The notes under the pieces were generated by a model. The model had not been told where the DNA came from, did not search any database, and was given only the letters and a program-made list of their open reading frames with translations. A program made the position numbers and the translations under genes. 64,000 bases of DNA, taken from positions 52,456 through 116,455 of the forward strand of contig WSYE01000004.1 in NCBI GenBank assembly GCA_009773665.1, in the 5' to 3' direction. Within the stretch, counting starts at the first letter, position 1, and each line of letters opens with the position of its first letter. Source of the stretch: Desulfovibrionaceae bacterium. GTDB taxonomy: Bacteria; Desulfobacterota; Desulfovibrionia; Desulfovibrionales; Desulfovibrionaceae. Shown here in pieces: positions 43,915 through 51,690 of this stretch.

Positions 43915-45170
43915 TTGCGCTTGTCCTCGATGGGACGGATCTGCGCGGGCAGCGTGCCGGGTGCCAGCACCTTCAACTCGGGGCGCAGCTTGATCTTCTC
44001 GCGGAACATATGCAGCAACTCGTCCTCGCGCTTGAAGTTGCTGGCCTCGATCATGAGGGTCATCTCGTCGATGCCGCCGGGGTTGGTGACCTCGATCTGC
44101 CAGCGCTTGATCTCCTCAAAGCGGGAGATGACCTGCTCCACCTGATGAGGGTAGACGAACATGCCCTTGATGCGGGCGGTGGTGTCCACGCGGCCCACGA
44201 TGTTGCCCAGGCGCGGCGAGGACCGGCCGCAGGAGCACGGGGCGCGGTCGATGTAGGACAGGTCGCCCGTGGCGAGGCGGATCAGGGGATAGGTCTTGTT
44301 GAAGGCCGTGACCACGATCTCGCCCACTTCGCCGTCCTTCAGGGGGATGCCGGTGTCGGGATGGCAGATCTCCACAAAGGCGCGGTTGGCGATGTGCAGG
44401 CCGTTCTTCTGGAAACATTCGTAGCCGATGCAGCCCACGTCGGCGGTGCCGTAGCCCTGGCGCATGATGAGGTCGAACTTCTTCTCCAGGTTGGCGCGAA
44501 GCTTCTCGGAGAACTTCTCGCCCGTGACGAAGGCCACTTCCAGGAAAAGGTCCTTGCGCAGGTTCAGCCCGGATTCCTCGCCCTTCTGGGCCAGGTGCAT
44601 CAGGTAGCTGGGGGTGCCCACGTAGCCGGTCACCCGGAGCTTCTGCATCACCTCGAGCTGCGTGGCGGTGTTGCCGGGACCGGCGGGCATCACGGCGCAG
44701 CCCATGTTGCGCAGCGGCTCCTCGAACATCAGGCCCGTGGGCGACAGGTGGTAGTTGAAGGTGCACTGCACCACGTCTCCGGCCCGGAAGCCCGTGGCGT
44801 AGAAGCCTTCGGTCCAACCCCAGTAATCGTCCTCGCGGTCTTCGGGATCAAAAATAGGCCCAGGGGAGAGGAAAACCCTGCGCAGATCGCCCAGGTCCTT
44901 GGTCAGAAGGCCGCCCAGACGCGGTCCCATGGACTGAAGGAAGATGAGTTCCTTCTTCTTGAGGATGGGGATATGTTTGAGGTCGGAGAGCTGCTTGAAC
45001 TTGCCCACCTGGAACTGGGCGCGGTCGAAGCGCTTCTTCACGTCCTCCGAATAGCGGTAGGCATAGGTCAACAGGTCCTTGAGCTGAATCTGGTAGTATT
45101 GACGGCGTTCGGATTCATCGAGCACCTCGCGGCGGGAATAAATGCCTTCGGTGCGGTCCTTGCGGGTCAT
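43905..45170 (-). CDS. Phenylacetate-CoA ligase family (PaaK-like) AMP-forming enzyme
   Basis: 421 aa adenylate-forming enzyme. Core features: YHLSPTGLMFEEPL, PAGPGNTATQLEVMQ (P-loop-like), GYVGTPSYLMHLA, RQGYGTADVGCIGYECF (A5-type motif), RLATGDLSYIDRAPCSCGRSS (A7 motif) and GRVDTTARIKGMFVYPHQV (A8/A10-type). It activates an aryl or fatty acid to its CoA thioester; the substrate is unknown. Aromatic-acid or electron-donor metabolism is plausible. No other paa genes are adjacent. Upstream is the 511-bp gap at 45171. Confidence 0.86.
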   Translation of the reverse strand: MTRKDRTEGIYSRREVLDESERRQYYQIQLKDLLTYAYRYSEDVKKRFDRAQFQVGKFKQLSDLKHIPILKKKELIFLQSMGPRLGGLLTKDLGDLRRVFLSPGPIFDPEDREDDYWGWTEGFYATGFRAGDVVQCTFNYHLSPTGLMFEEPLRNMGCAVMPAGPGNTATQLEVMQKLRVTGYVGTPSYLMHLAQKGEESGLNLRKDLFLEVAFVTGEKFSEKLRANLEKKFDLIMRQGYGTADVGCIGYECFQKNGLHIANRAFVEICHPDTGIPLKDGEVGEIVVTAFNKTYPLIRLATGDLSYIDRAPCSCGRSSPRLGNIVGRVDTTARIKGMFVYPHQVEQVISRFEEIKRWQIEVTNPGGIDEMTLMIEASNFKREDELLHMFREKIKLRPELKVLAPGTLPAQIRPIEDKRKWD

Positions 45171-45681
45171 GTATGGGCTCCTTGTGACGGGCGGAACAGC
45201 CTCAGTCTAGCATGAAAAGCAGGTTTTTCTAACCCCCCAGTGCGAAAAAAGCAAGCCCACGGCATAACCCGGCGTTTTTGCAGCCGTTTAGGGCAATGTG
45301 CGTCCGATCCTGCCTCTGATTGCCGGTATTGCACGCCCTTGGAAGTCGCATTGCCTGGTCATAACAATTTTCGAATAATAAAAAGCAACATTACAGTATG
45401 TTCGGACCCTCCGACCTCTCAGCCCGACAACGTAGGCCAGACGCGCCCACCCTGCTTTGCGCAGCCGTAACCTGACAGACATGCGGGCCGTCACGACATA
45501 AGGCACACTTATAATGCCCATAAAGAGCTATATCGCAGACCGTTCAATCGGGAGCAGAATGATGGTTTGACCACGTGCAAAAAATCCACTAATCACGGCC
45601 CCGGGGCTGATTTAGTGGTGGGTTTCTTTTGATCTGATACGTATCGCCTGTCACCAGGAAAAAGGAATCGTCAGCAATCCC
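45171..45681. other. 511-bp intergenic region with a possible small RNA
   Basis: AT-richer than the surroundings and divergent: it lies between the minus-strand PaaK-like gene and the plus-strand haem-domain gene. No ORF is convincing. It contains a TATAAT-like box at 45510 and an intrinsic-terminator-like hairpin at 45586 (see ncRNA entry). Confidence 0.5.
45521..45630 (+). ncRNA. Possible small RNA upstream of the haem-domain gene
   Basis: A TATAAT box (45510-45515) precedes a stretch of about 110 nt ending in a hairpin, CCACTAA/TTAGTGG with inner TCACGGCC/GGCTGA pairing, followed by TTTCTTTT. This is what a short regulatory RNA or leader terminator looks like. There is no clear -35 and no known family match, so it is a hypothesis. 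Confidence 0.25.
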
Positions 45682-46581
45682 ATGAGCCCTATATTCTTTC
45701 GCAGCCCTAACCTATTGGTTTTCTTTTTCATTCTTCTCATCCTGTCGGCAGCCCCCGCTACCATGGCCCAAGGTGAGCCAAGGATGCTGGCGGCGTCCAG
45801 GACCGACGCTCCTCCCCGCATCGACAAGCCGGACAGTTCACAGTGGTCCGCAGCGGCCCCGATAACGGTGCGGGACGTCGTGGCGAATATCGACATCACG
45901 CTGAAGGCCCTGCACGACGGCGAGAGCGTTTATATCCAGGCAACCTTCCCCGACCCCACCGAGAACCGGATGCACCGGATGCTGCGCTGGGACCCGGCCA
46001 AGCGCGCCTACCGCGACGGCCCGGAACGCGAGGACGTCCTGGTGCTCAAATGGAACATGTCGCCCCACGCGTCGGGCCTGACCCTCCATGAGGACGCGCC
46101 CTACGTGGCCGACATCTGGTTCTGGAAGGCCTGCAGGTCCGACCACGCCGGATACGCCGACGACAAGGTCGATATATACAGCGTCAACCCCGATCCCTAC
46201 GCCAAGGCACTGCTTTCGGGCAGCGGCAAGGTGTTCTACCTTACCCGCAAGGGCGACGAGGGCCAGGACCCGGCCGAATCCATCCTCTATCCCGATTACG
46301 CGGGCGACAAGGCGGAGAAGTTCAGGCTCTCCCAGCCCAGCGGATCACGAGCGGATATCCGCGCCAAGGGCTTCTGGAAGGACGGACGCTGGACCGTGAC
46401 CTACGCCAGGAAGCTGGTCACCGGCCATACGGACGACGTGTCCCTGACGCTGGACGGCGCGCATACCTTCGGGGTCTCCCGCTTCGAGATTGCCGGGCGT
46501 GGTCCCGACCCCGACGCCGAGGAACCCCTCTACGGATGCGGCGACGTCGGGGAAATAATTGCGTTGCGGTTAACGAGGTAA
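45682..46581 (+). CDS. Periplasmic haem-domain protein (ethylbenzene dehydrogenase gamma-like)
   Basis: 299 aa with a signal peptide (VFFFILLILSAAPATMA-Q). The mature part is a beta-rich EB_dh/cytochrome c-552-type domain: VLVLKWNMS, VADIWFWKACRSDHAGYADD and a C-terminal FEIAGRGPDPDAEEP. Such domains bind haem b in DMSO-reductase-family gamma subunits and also occur alone as sensors. No CxxCH haem-c motif is present. It lies immediately upstream of a GGDEF/EAL protein (2 bp between stop and GTG), so a sensory or redox input to c-di-GMP signalling is suggested. Confidence 0.8.
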   Translation: MSPIFFRSPNLLVFFFILLILSAAPATMAQGEPRMLAASRTDAPPRIDKPDSSQWSAAAPITVRDVVANIDITLKALHDGESVYIQATFPDPTENRMHRMLRWDPAKRAYRDGPEREDVLVLKWNMSPHASGLTLHEDAPYVADIWFWKACRSDHAGYADDKVDIYSVNPDPYAKALLSGSGKVFYLTRKGDEGQDPAESILYPDYAGDKAEKFRLSQPSGSRADIRAKGFWKDGRWTVTYARKLVTGHTDDVSLTLDGAHTFGVSRFEIAGRGPDPDAEEPLYGCGDVGEIIALRLTR

Positions 46582-46583
46582 GC

Positions 46584-49511
46584 GTGGGCATTACATCCCT
46601 GGAACGTCTGGCGGCACTGCTTGTCGCCGTCTGTTCGCTTTCAATCTGCTGGCTGTCCCTGGATCACTCCAACCGTTCCCAGGATGTTGTGCGGCATCTT
46701 GTAGAAGGCCACGCCCAGGCCGCGATGCTGCTCAGCGAAACGGACCAGTCGCTCTCCCAGAGCAGACAGGTCTATGACTATCTGCTCTCTGACCGGAGCG
46801 TGTCCGTCGAGGACGCGGTCTCCATTCTCGACTCGTTCACAGCGCGCCTGAAACAGTTGGACGCCGTGGAGCGGGAGCACTTCGCCGGAATGCTCCTGGA
46901 TCTTGCCCACCTCAGGGCCGGGCTACTGCTCATTGATGAAATGCGAGCCTTCGACGAGTTCTCCGACACCATGACCGTCACGGTGGAGGAAGTGAGCCAA
47001 CGGCTGGCTTCGGCGGAGGCCACATTCGGCGAGCTGATGGATAAAGCGGTACTCCCCGGAGAGACCCTCTACTTCCTCGGTAATTCGATAAAATCGCTCA
47101 AGACCATGGCCACCCGGTATCTTCGCTCGAAACCCGACCGTTTGCCGGTGTTCAATGAGCTCATGGCAAAGATAATCAGCAACCTGGACCATCTGCTTGC
47201 CATGGAGGAGATCTCCAGGGAGCACGAGGCCCTGCATGCGCTCCAGTCTGAAGTGGTAGGCTTAAGGACCAACATCCCCCGCCTGCGCGCCAACCTGCGT
47301 TACGACCCGAACTTCATGGCCAACACCAACAAGGCCGAGCGAGAAGCCGTAAAAAAGCTGTGGGACGCCGCCATGCACTCCGTGCAGGCCATCAAGGAAC
47401 GCCACAACCGCCACATGCGGCAGCACAGTGGCGCTTTCCAGCAAGAATCAGAGGCCGACAAGCGTACCTTTCTGATCCTGACGGGCTGCATCCTGGCCCT
47501 GGCAGCCGCCGGGCTTTACTCCATCAGACGATGCGCCGTGGGACGGATCGCCGTCCTCAAGAAGGGAGCCGCGCTCATCTCCAACGGCCAGTTGGAACAC
47601 CGCATCCCTCCCGGCCCGGGCGACGTGATCGGTGAACTGGCAGTGGAATTCAACTCCATGGCCGAGAGCCTGCAAAACGAGAAGCGCATCTCCGCCAAAG
47701 CCATGGAAGAGCTTGAGCGCTCCCGCGACCTCCTGGACGAGCGCTTCCGGGAACGCAACCTGGAACTGAGCGAGGCCATCGACAGCCTTCAACTCAAGGA
47801 TGCCGCCCTGGCTCACTCCCGCGACGGAGTGATTGTCTGCGACGAGAAACTGCGCGTCATCGACGCCAACCCCGCCATTTCCCGCCTGACCGGCTACCCC
47901 ATGGCCAGCCTCCTGGGGCTCACGCCGGGGTCCTTCTGCTCCAACCCGCCATCGGAGAATTTTCAGGGCACGCTGCTCCAGTCGCTCGAATCCCAGGGGC
48001 GCTTCGAGGGCGAAGTGGAAATCATGACCCGGGATGGGAAACGGGTGCCGCTGCGCGTGCTGTTCGCCCGCATCCCCGGCAACGGGGAGCGCCTGCCGCG
48101 CCATGTGGGCATCTGCCTGGACATAACGGAGCAGCGCGACAACGAACACAAGCTCAAGCGCCAGGCGCTTTCCGACGCGCTTACCGGGCTGCCCAACCGC
48201 GAGGCCCTGATCTCGTCCCTGGCCGGACGCATACGCAAAGCCAAGGCGGACTCCAGCAGATTCGCCGTGCTCCACCTGGACCTGGACGACTTCAAGAAGA
48301 TCAACGACAGCCTCGGACACGCCACTGGAGACTCTCTGCTCAAGATCGTCGCCATGCGCCTGTCCTCGGTCATGCGCAAGGACGGCCTGGTGGCCCGCCT
48401 CGGCGCAGACGAATTCGCCCTGGTCTCAGGCCCGCTGGAGTCGGACTCGCAGGCCCTGGCCATGGCCAAACGTGCTGCGGGCTGCTTCCGTGGCCCGCTC
48501 GAACTTTCCGGTGAGAGCTACAGGCTGAGCGCGAGTCTCGGGATGGCCACCTTCCCCAGGGACGGGTCGGACGCGGCGGAGCTGGTCAAGAACGCGGGGC
48601 TGGCCCTGCACCGCGCCAAGATGCACGGCAAGGGTCGGCTTGAGGTATTCACCCAGGAGCTCGACGAACAGGTACGCTCGAGGGTCGCGCTGGAGCGCGA
48701 CCTTCATAAGGCAGTAGAGGACAGGCAGTTCGAGGTCCATTACCAGCCCATCATCGACATCGTCACGTCGCGTATCGCCGGAGCCGAGGCCCTGTTGCGC
48801 TGGACCCGCAACGGCACGCCGGTCTCCCCCGGAGAGTTCATTCCGCTCTGCGAAGAGATGCACATCATGCGCGGCGTGACGGAGATCCTCCTGGAGAAGG
48901 TCACCCGCGACGTCAAGACCTGGAAAGCCCAAGGCATTGCCCCTCATGTCAGCGTGAACATCTCCGCCCTGCACCTCTCGGAGCCGGATTTTCTGGAGCG
49001 CCTGACCGACACCCTGGAATCCCAGGGGATCGCCAGCGACCGCATCGGGCTGGAAATAACCGAGACGGCCATCATGCAGAACCCTCAGGCCGCAGCGGAA
49101 ACACTGCGCCAGCTGCGCGAACGTGGACACGCCCTCTCCGTCGACGATTTTGGGACGGGATACTCCTCCCTGCGCTATCTCCAGAAGTTCCCCTTCACCT
49201 CGCTCAAGATCGACAGACAGTTCATCGCGGACCTGGACCGAAAGGAATCGCGCGCCATCGTGAAGGCCACCATCGCCATGGCCAGGACGCTGGGGCTTGC
49301 CGTGATCGCCGAGGGCGTGGAGACCGTCGGACAGCTTGAGCTCATCACGGGCAAAGGCTGCGACTTCTACCAGGGCTTTCTGTTCAGCCCCGCCCTGCCC
49401 GCCAACGGATTCGCAGACCTCTTCCGGGATAAGGCCGAAGGCTTTCTGGACCGAGCGGTCCAGCCCGGCGAGAAGTCCGCCGTCCCCTCGGACGACGACA
49501 CGTTGCAGTAA
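46584..49511 (+). CDS. Membrane GGDEF-EAL c-di-GMP phosphodiesterase (degenerate GGDEF)
   Basis: 975 aa from GTG 46584, two bases after the upstream stop with GAGG five nt before. Order: TM about 5-25, periplasmic helical sensor about 30-290, TM about 296-316, HAMP (IGELAVEFNSMAESLQ), coiled coil, PAS (about 410-520), GGDEF (about 540-700), EAL (about 715-960). The signature at residue 607 is GADEF instead of GGDEF, and the upstream I-site RxxD reads RKDG, so cyclase activity and product inhibition are probably lost. EAL keeps EALLRW, VNISAL, ITETAIM, VDDFGTGYSSL, LKIDRQF, AEGVET and YQGFLF, so it should hydrolyse c-di-GMP. Confidence 0.92.
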   Translation: MGITSLERLAALLVAVCSLSICWLSLDHSNRSQDVVRHLVEGHAQAAMLLSETDQSLSQSRQVYDYLLSDRSVSVEDAVSILDSFTARLKQLDAVEREHFAGMLLDLAHLRAGLLLIDEMRAFDEFSDTMTVTVEEVSQRLASAEATFGELMDKAVLPGETLYFLGNSIKSLKTMATRYLRSKPDRLPVFNELMAKIISNLDHLLAMEEISREHEALHALQSEVVGLRTNIPRLRANLRYDPNFMANTNKAEREAVKKLWDAAMHSVQAIKERHNRHMRQHSGAFQQESEADKRTFLILTGCILALAAAGLYSIRRCAVGRIAVLKKGAALISNGQLEHRIPPGPGDVIGELAVEFNSMAESLQNEKRISAKAMEELERSRDLLDERFRERNLELSEAIDSLQLKDAALAHSRDGVIVCDEKLRVIDANPAISRLTGYPMASLLGLTPGSFCSNPPSENFQGTLLQSLESQGRFEGEVEIMTRDGKRVPLRVLFARIPGNGERLPRHVGICLDITEQRDNEHKLKRQALSDALTGLPNREALISSLAGRIRKAKADSSRFAVLHLDLDDFKKINDSLGHATGDSLLKIVAMRLSSVMRKDGLVARLGADEFALVSGPLESDSQALAMAKRAAGCFRGPLELSGESYRLSASLGMATFPRDGSDAAELVKNAGLALHRAKMHGKGRLEVFTQELDEQVRSRVALERDLHKAVEDRQFEVHYQPIIDIVTSRIAGAEALLRWTRNGTPVSPGEFIPLCEEMHIMRGVTEILLEKVTRDVKTWKAQGIAPHVSVNISALHLSEPDFLERLTDTLESQGIASDRIGLEITETAIMQNPQAAAETLRQLRERGHALSVDDFGTGYSSLRYLQKFPFTSLKIDRQFIADLDRKESRAIVKATIAMARTLGLAVIAEGVETVGQLELITGKGCDFYQGFLFSPALPANGFADLFRDKAEGFLDRAVQPGEKSAVPSDDDTLQ

Positions 49512-49542
49512 CGGACAGCTTCATTATTTCCCCGCACCAGTC

Positions 49543-49578
49543 GCAAGGCCCCCGCACTTCCGGGGGCCTTGTTTGTTT
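49543..49578 (+). terminator. Terminator after the GGDEF-EAL gene
   Basis: CAAGGCCCCCG pairs with CGGGGGCCTTG and is followed by TTTGTTT, an intrinsic terminator 31 bp downstream of the stop. Confidence 0.9.
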
Positions 49579-49718
49579 CAGGGGTGACCCGTCCCTGGAG
49601 CGTTCACCTGGCCCTGAAGCCGCAGCAGCCGGAACCGGAGCACGTGATGCGTCGTTGAAAAGCATGAATACGCCATTCGGGACCTATGGCGGCAATGACG
49701 CTACCCGGGGACACGTGA

Positions 49719-49756
49719 AAGGGCCGGGAACGCCATACGGCGCTCCGGCCCTCTCG
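49719..49756 (-). terminator. Terminator-like hairpin after the cupin gene
   Basis: On the minus strand GAGGGCCGGAGCGCCG pairs with the GGCGTTCCCGGCCCTTTC arm and a short T-tract follows. It lies 28 bp downstream of the cupin gene. Confidence 0.6.
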
Positions 49757-49783
49757 TTATCCACAGGGTTGGCGCAAAGCCGA

Positions 49784-50068
49784 TCAGATGGGCGGGGCGA
49801 TGGTCACCAGCACGCGCATGTCGGTGACGGCGTGTACGCCGTGCGGCTCGGAGATGTCCGACACCAGAACGTCGCCGGTTTTGGCCGGGATGACGTCGTC
49901 CTCAGAGAGGAACTCGCCCTCGATGTCGTGCGAGTGGATGGGCATGGTCTGCCCGGCCTTGAAATTGAAATTGATGATCTTGAAGTTTTCCGAGTCGTGA
50001 ACCAGGAAACTGTGGAACGTGAGGTCAGTGAACTTGGCCTCGTCGAATATGGCCACTTTCTTCATCAT
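49784..50068 (-). CDS. Small cupin-domain protein
   Basis: 94-aa single-cupin protein. Motif 1 is FKAGQTMPIHSHDIEGEFL (His-x-His and the later Glu), motif 2 GDVLVSDISEPHGVHAV with a further His, so a metal site is likely. Function cannot be inferred: such proteins act as small sensors, isomerases or storage factors. AGGAGG lies six nt before ATG 50068. The MITE-like element starts only 14 bp upstream of the start codon, so the promoter of this gene lies in or behind the element. Confidence 0.85.
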   Translation of the reverse strand: MMKKVAIFDEAKFTDLTFHSFLVHDSENFKIINFNFKAGQTMPIHSHDIEGEFLSEDDVIPAKTGDVLVSDISEPHGVHAVTDMRVLVTIAPPI

Positions 50069-50081
50069 GGCGCGCCTCCTC

Positions 50082-50186
50082 GTGTCGCGTTTTTGAAAGA
50101 CATGAACATGTATCTCAAAAACACAATGAATGGTTCTCTTGGTTTAGGCTCACAAATTGTATGAACGTATTTTGAGAACGCAACAC
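50082..50186. mobile_element. MITE-like element, copy 1
   Basis: 105 bp, about 88% identical to 60228-60331. Ends are imperfect inverted repeats (GTGTCGCGTTTTTGAAA... / ...TTTGAGAACGCAACAC). Inside are an inverted repeat (TTTTTGAAAGACAT / ATGTATCTCAAAAA, two mismatches) and a second weaker stem. It is non-coding. No transposase is present; no clear target-site duplication. Confidence 0.8.
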
Positions 50187-50276
50187 TATCTGGTCTGACG
50201 GCACGTAAGCCGCCTGGGTCAGTCCTGAATGAATACATCAGGCAGGGAGCTGCGTCGAGAAAAGAAACGCGGAAAG

Positions 50277-51665
50277 CTACTGCTCGGCGGGCACGCTCTT
50301 GCGGGCGCAACGCCTGACGGCGTGGGCCAGGGCCTCCAGCCGGAAGGGCATGTCCATGACTTCAGCGGGGGAACGGCCCAGGCGGGGGATCTCCTTACTG
50401 GCCACGCTTCGCACCAGGACGTAATTCACGCGCCCCAGTTCCTCCAGTCGGCGGGCCAGGGCTTTGGGTTCCCCGTGCCAGAACACCACGGCGGCATCGG
50501 CCTTGGCGTCTGCCTTGCCCTTGCCGCTTCCGTTGCCGTTTCCCTTCCCGGCCTGGCTGACCGAGAGCCCGGACGAACCGAGGCTTTCGGAGAGGATGTC
50601 GCCGATGGCCTGGTCGGAACTTATAACCGCGACCCGCACGCGCGGCTCTTTAGGGGCGGCCTCTCCGGGCGGACCTGCCTCGCGCCGGGCAGCCTGGAGC
50701 AGCGCCTTGAGCCGCGCCAGGACGAACCTCTGCTCCGTGCCGGGCTCAGGAGGCGTACCGCCCTGCTCTGGCGATTCAAGAAGGCGCACCAAGGCCAGGG
50801 CCTTGTCCAGGGCCTTGCCGATCTCCGGGTTCGGCTTGCCCTGCCCGCGCATGGGGGAGGACTCGCGCATGCGCACCAGCGCCCCTTCCATGAAGGCAGC
50901 GGGAGAGGAGGCCACCGTTCCGGCGGACAATCGGGCCTCGTCCAGGGACCGGGCCAGGGCCAGCATGGCGCGCCCGGCGTTGGAGGCCGGGTAGAGTTCC
51001 ACCAGGGGGCGCTGCCTCCCGGCGGCGGCTCCCACGTGCGGATCGCTTGGGATGTGCCCCAGGAAGTTGGCGTCGAGCTTCAGGTACTTGCCCATGGCCC
51101 CGCGCAGGCGGCCAAAGATGTTTTTCGCGGACTCGGCGGACGCGGCCCGGTTCACCACCACGTTGGGGCTTCGGCGCAGGCCGTTCTCGAAGAGCACCTT
51201 GACCAGGGCGTAGGCGTCCGTGAGGGAGGCGGGGTCGGGGTTTACCACCACCAGCAGTTCCGGGCAGGCCAGGCACAGCGAGATGACCTGGCTTGAGATG
51301 CCGGGGGAGCCGTCCACAATCAGGTAGTCGTAGCCGTCCAGCTTGGCGAACTCCGTGGCCAGGGTGGCGCGCGACTCGCGCGAGAGGTCCGCCAGCCGGG
51401 ACACGCCGGACCCGCCGGGGATGACGTCCAGCCCAGGACCGGCCCGCAGGATGGCCGCCTCCATGGGCACGCCCTCGAAGAGCACGTCCTCGAGCGTGAG
51501 CTTGGGGGATATGCCCAGCAAAACGTCCACGTTGGACAGGCCCAGGTCCGCGTCCAGCAAGCACACGGTCCGGCCCATGCGGCCAAGCGCCAATGACAGG
51601 TTGACTGAAATGCTCGTCTTGCCCGTACCGCCCTTTCCGCTGGCAACGGACAGGATTCGGCTCAC
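50277..51665 (-). CDS. MinD/ParA-like ATPase with C-terminal receiver-like domain
   Basis: 462 aa from GTG 51665 (VSRILSVASGKGGTGKTSIS), with AAGGA about 8 nt before; the longer ORF has no supporting motif. Walker A at 9-18 (SGKGGTGKTS), then CLLDADLGLSNVDVLLG and YDYLIVDGSPGIS, the deviant-Walker MinD pattern. After a Pro-rich, helical linker, residues 342-462 (RVRVAVISSDQAIGDILSES...VMDMPFRLEALAHAVRR) have the strand/helix layout of a response-regulator receiver, but no phosphoacceptor Asp stands at the expected strand (VVFWHG). It is close to FlhG-type positioning ATPases; the partner is unknown. The next gene upstream is the hybrid kinase. Confidence 0.85.
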   Translation of the reverse strand: MSRILSVASGKGGTGKTSISVNLSLALGRMGRTVCLLDADLGLSNVDVLLGISPKLTLEDVLFEGVPMEAAILRAGPGLDVIPGGSGVSRLADLSRESRATLATEFAKLDGYDYLIVDGSPGISSQVISLCLACPELLVVVNPDPASLTDAYALVKVLFENGLRRSPNVVVNRAASAESAKNIFGRLRGAMGKYLKLDANFLGHIPSDPHVGAAAGRQRPLVELYPASNAGRAMLALARSLDEARLSAGTVASSPAAFMEGALVRMRESSPMRGQGKPNPEIGKALDKALALVRLLESPEQGGTPPEPGTEQRFVLARLKALLQAARREAGPPGEAAPKEPRVRVAVISSDQAIGDILSESLGSSGLSVSQAGKGNGNGSGKGKADAKADAAVVFWHGEPKALARRLEELGRVNYVLVRSVASKEIPRLGRSPAEVMDMPFRLEALAHAVRRCARKSVPAEQ

Positions 51666-51690
51666 GGCGTCGGTCCTTGCGTGATGGGAA

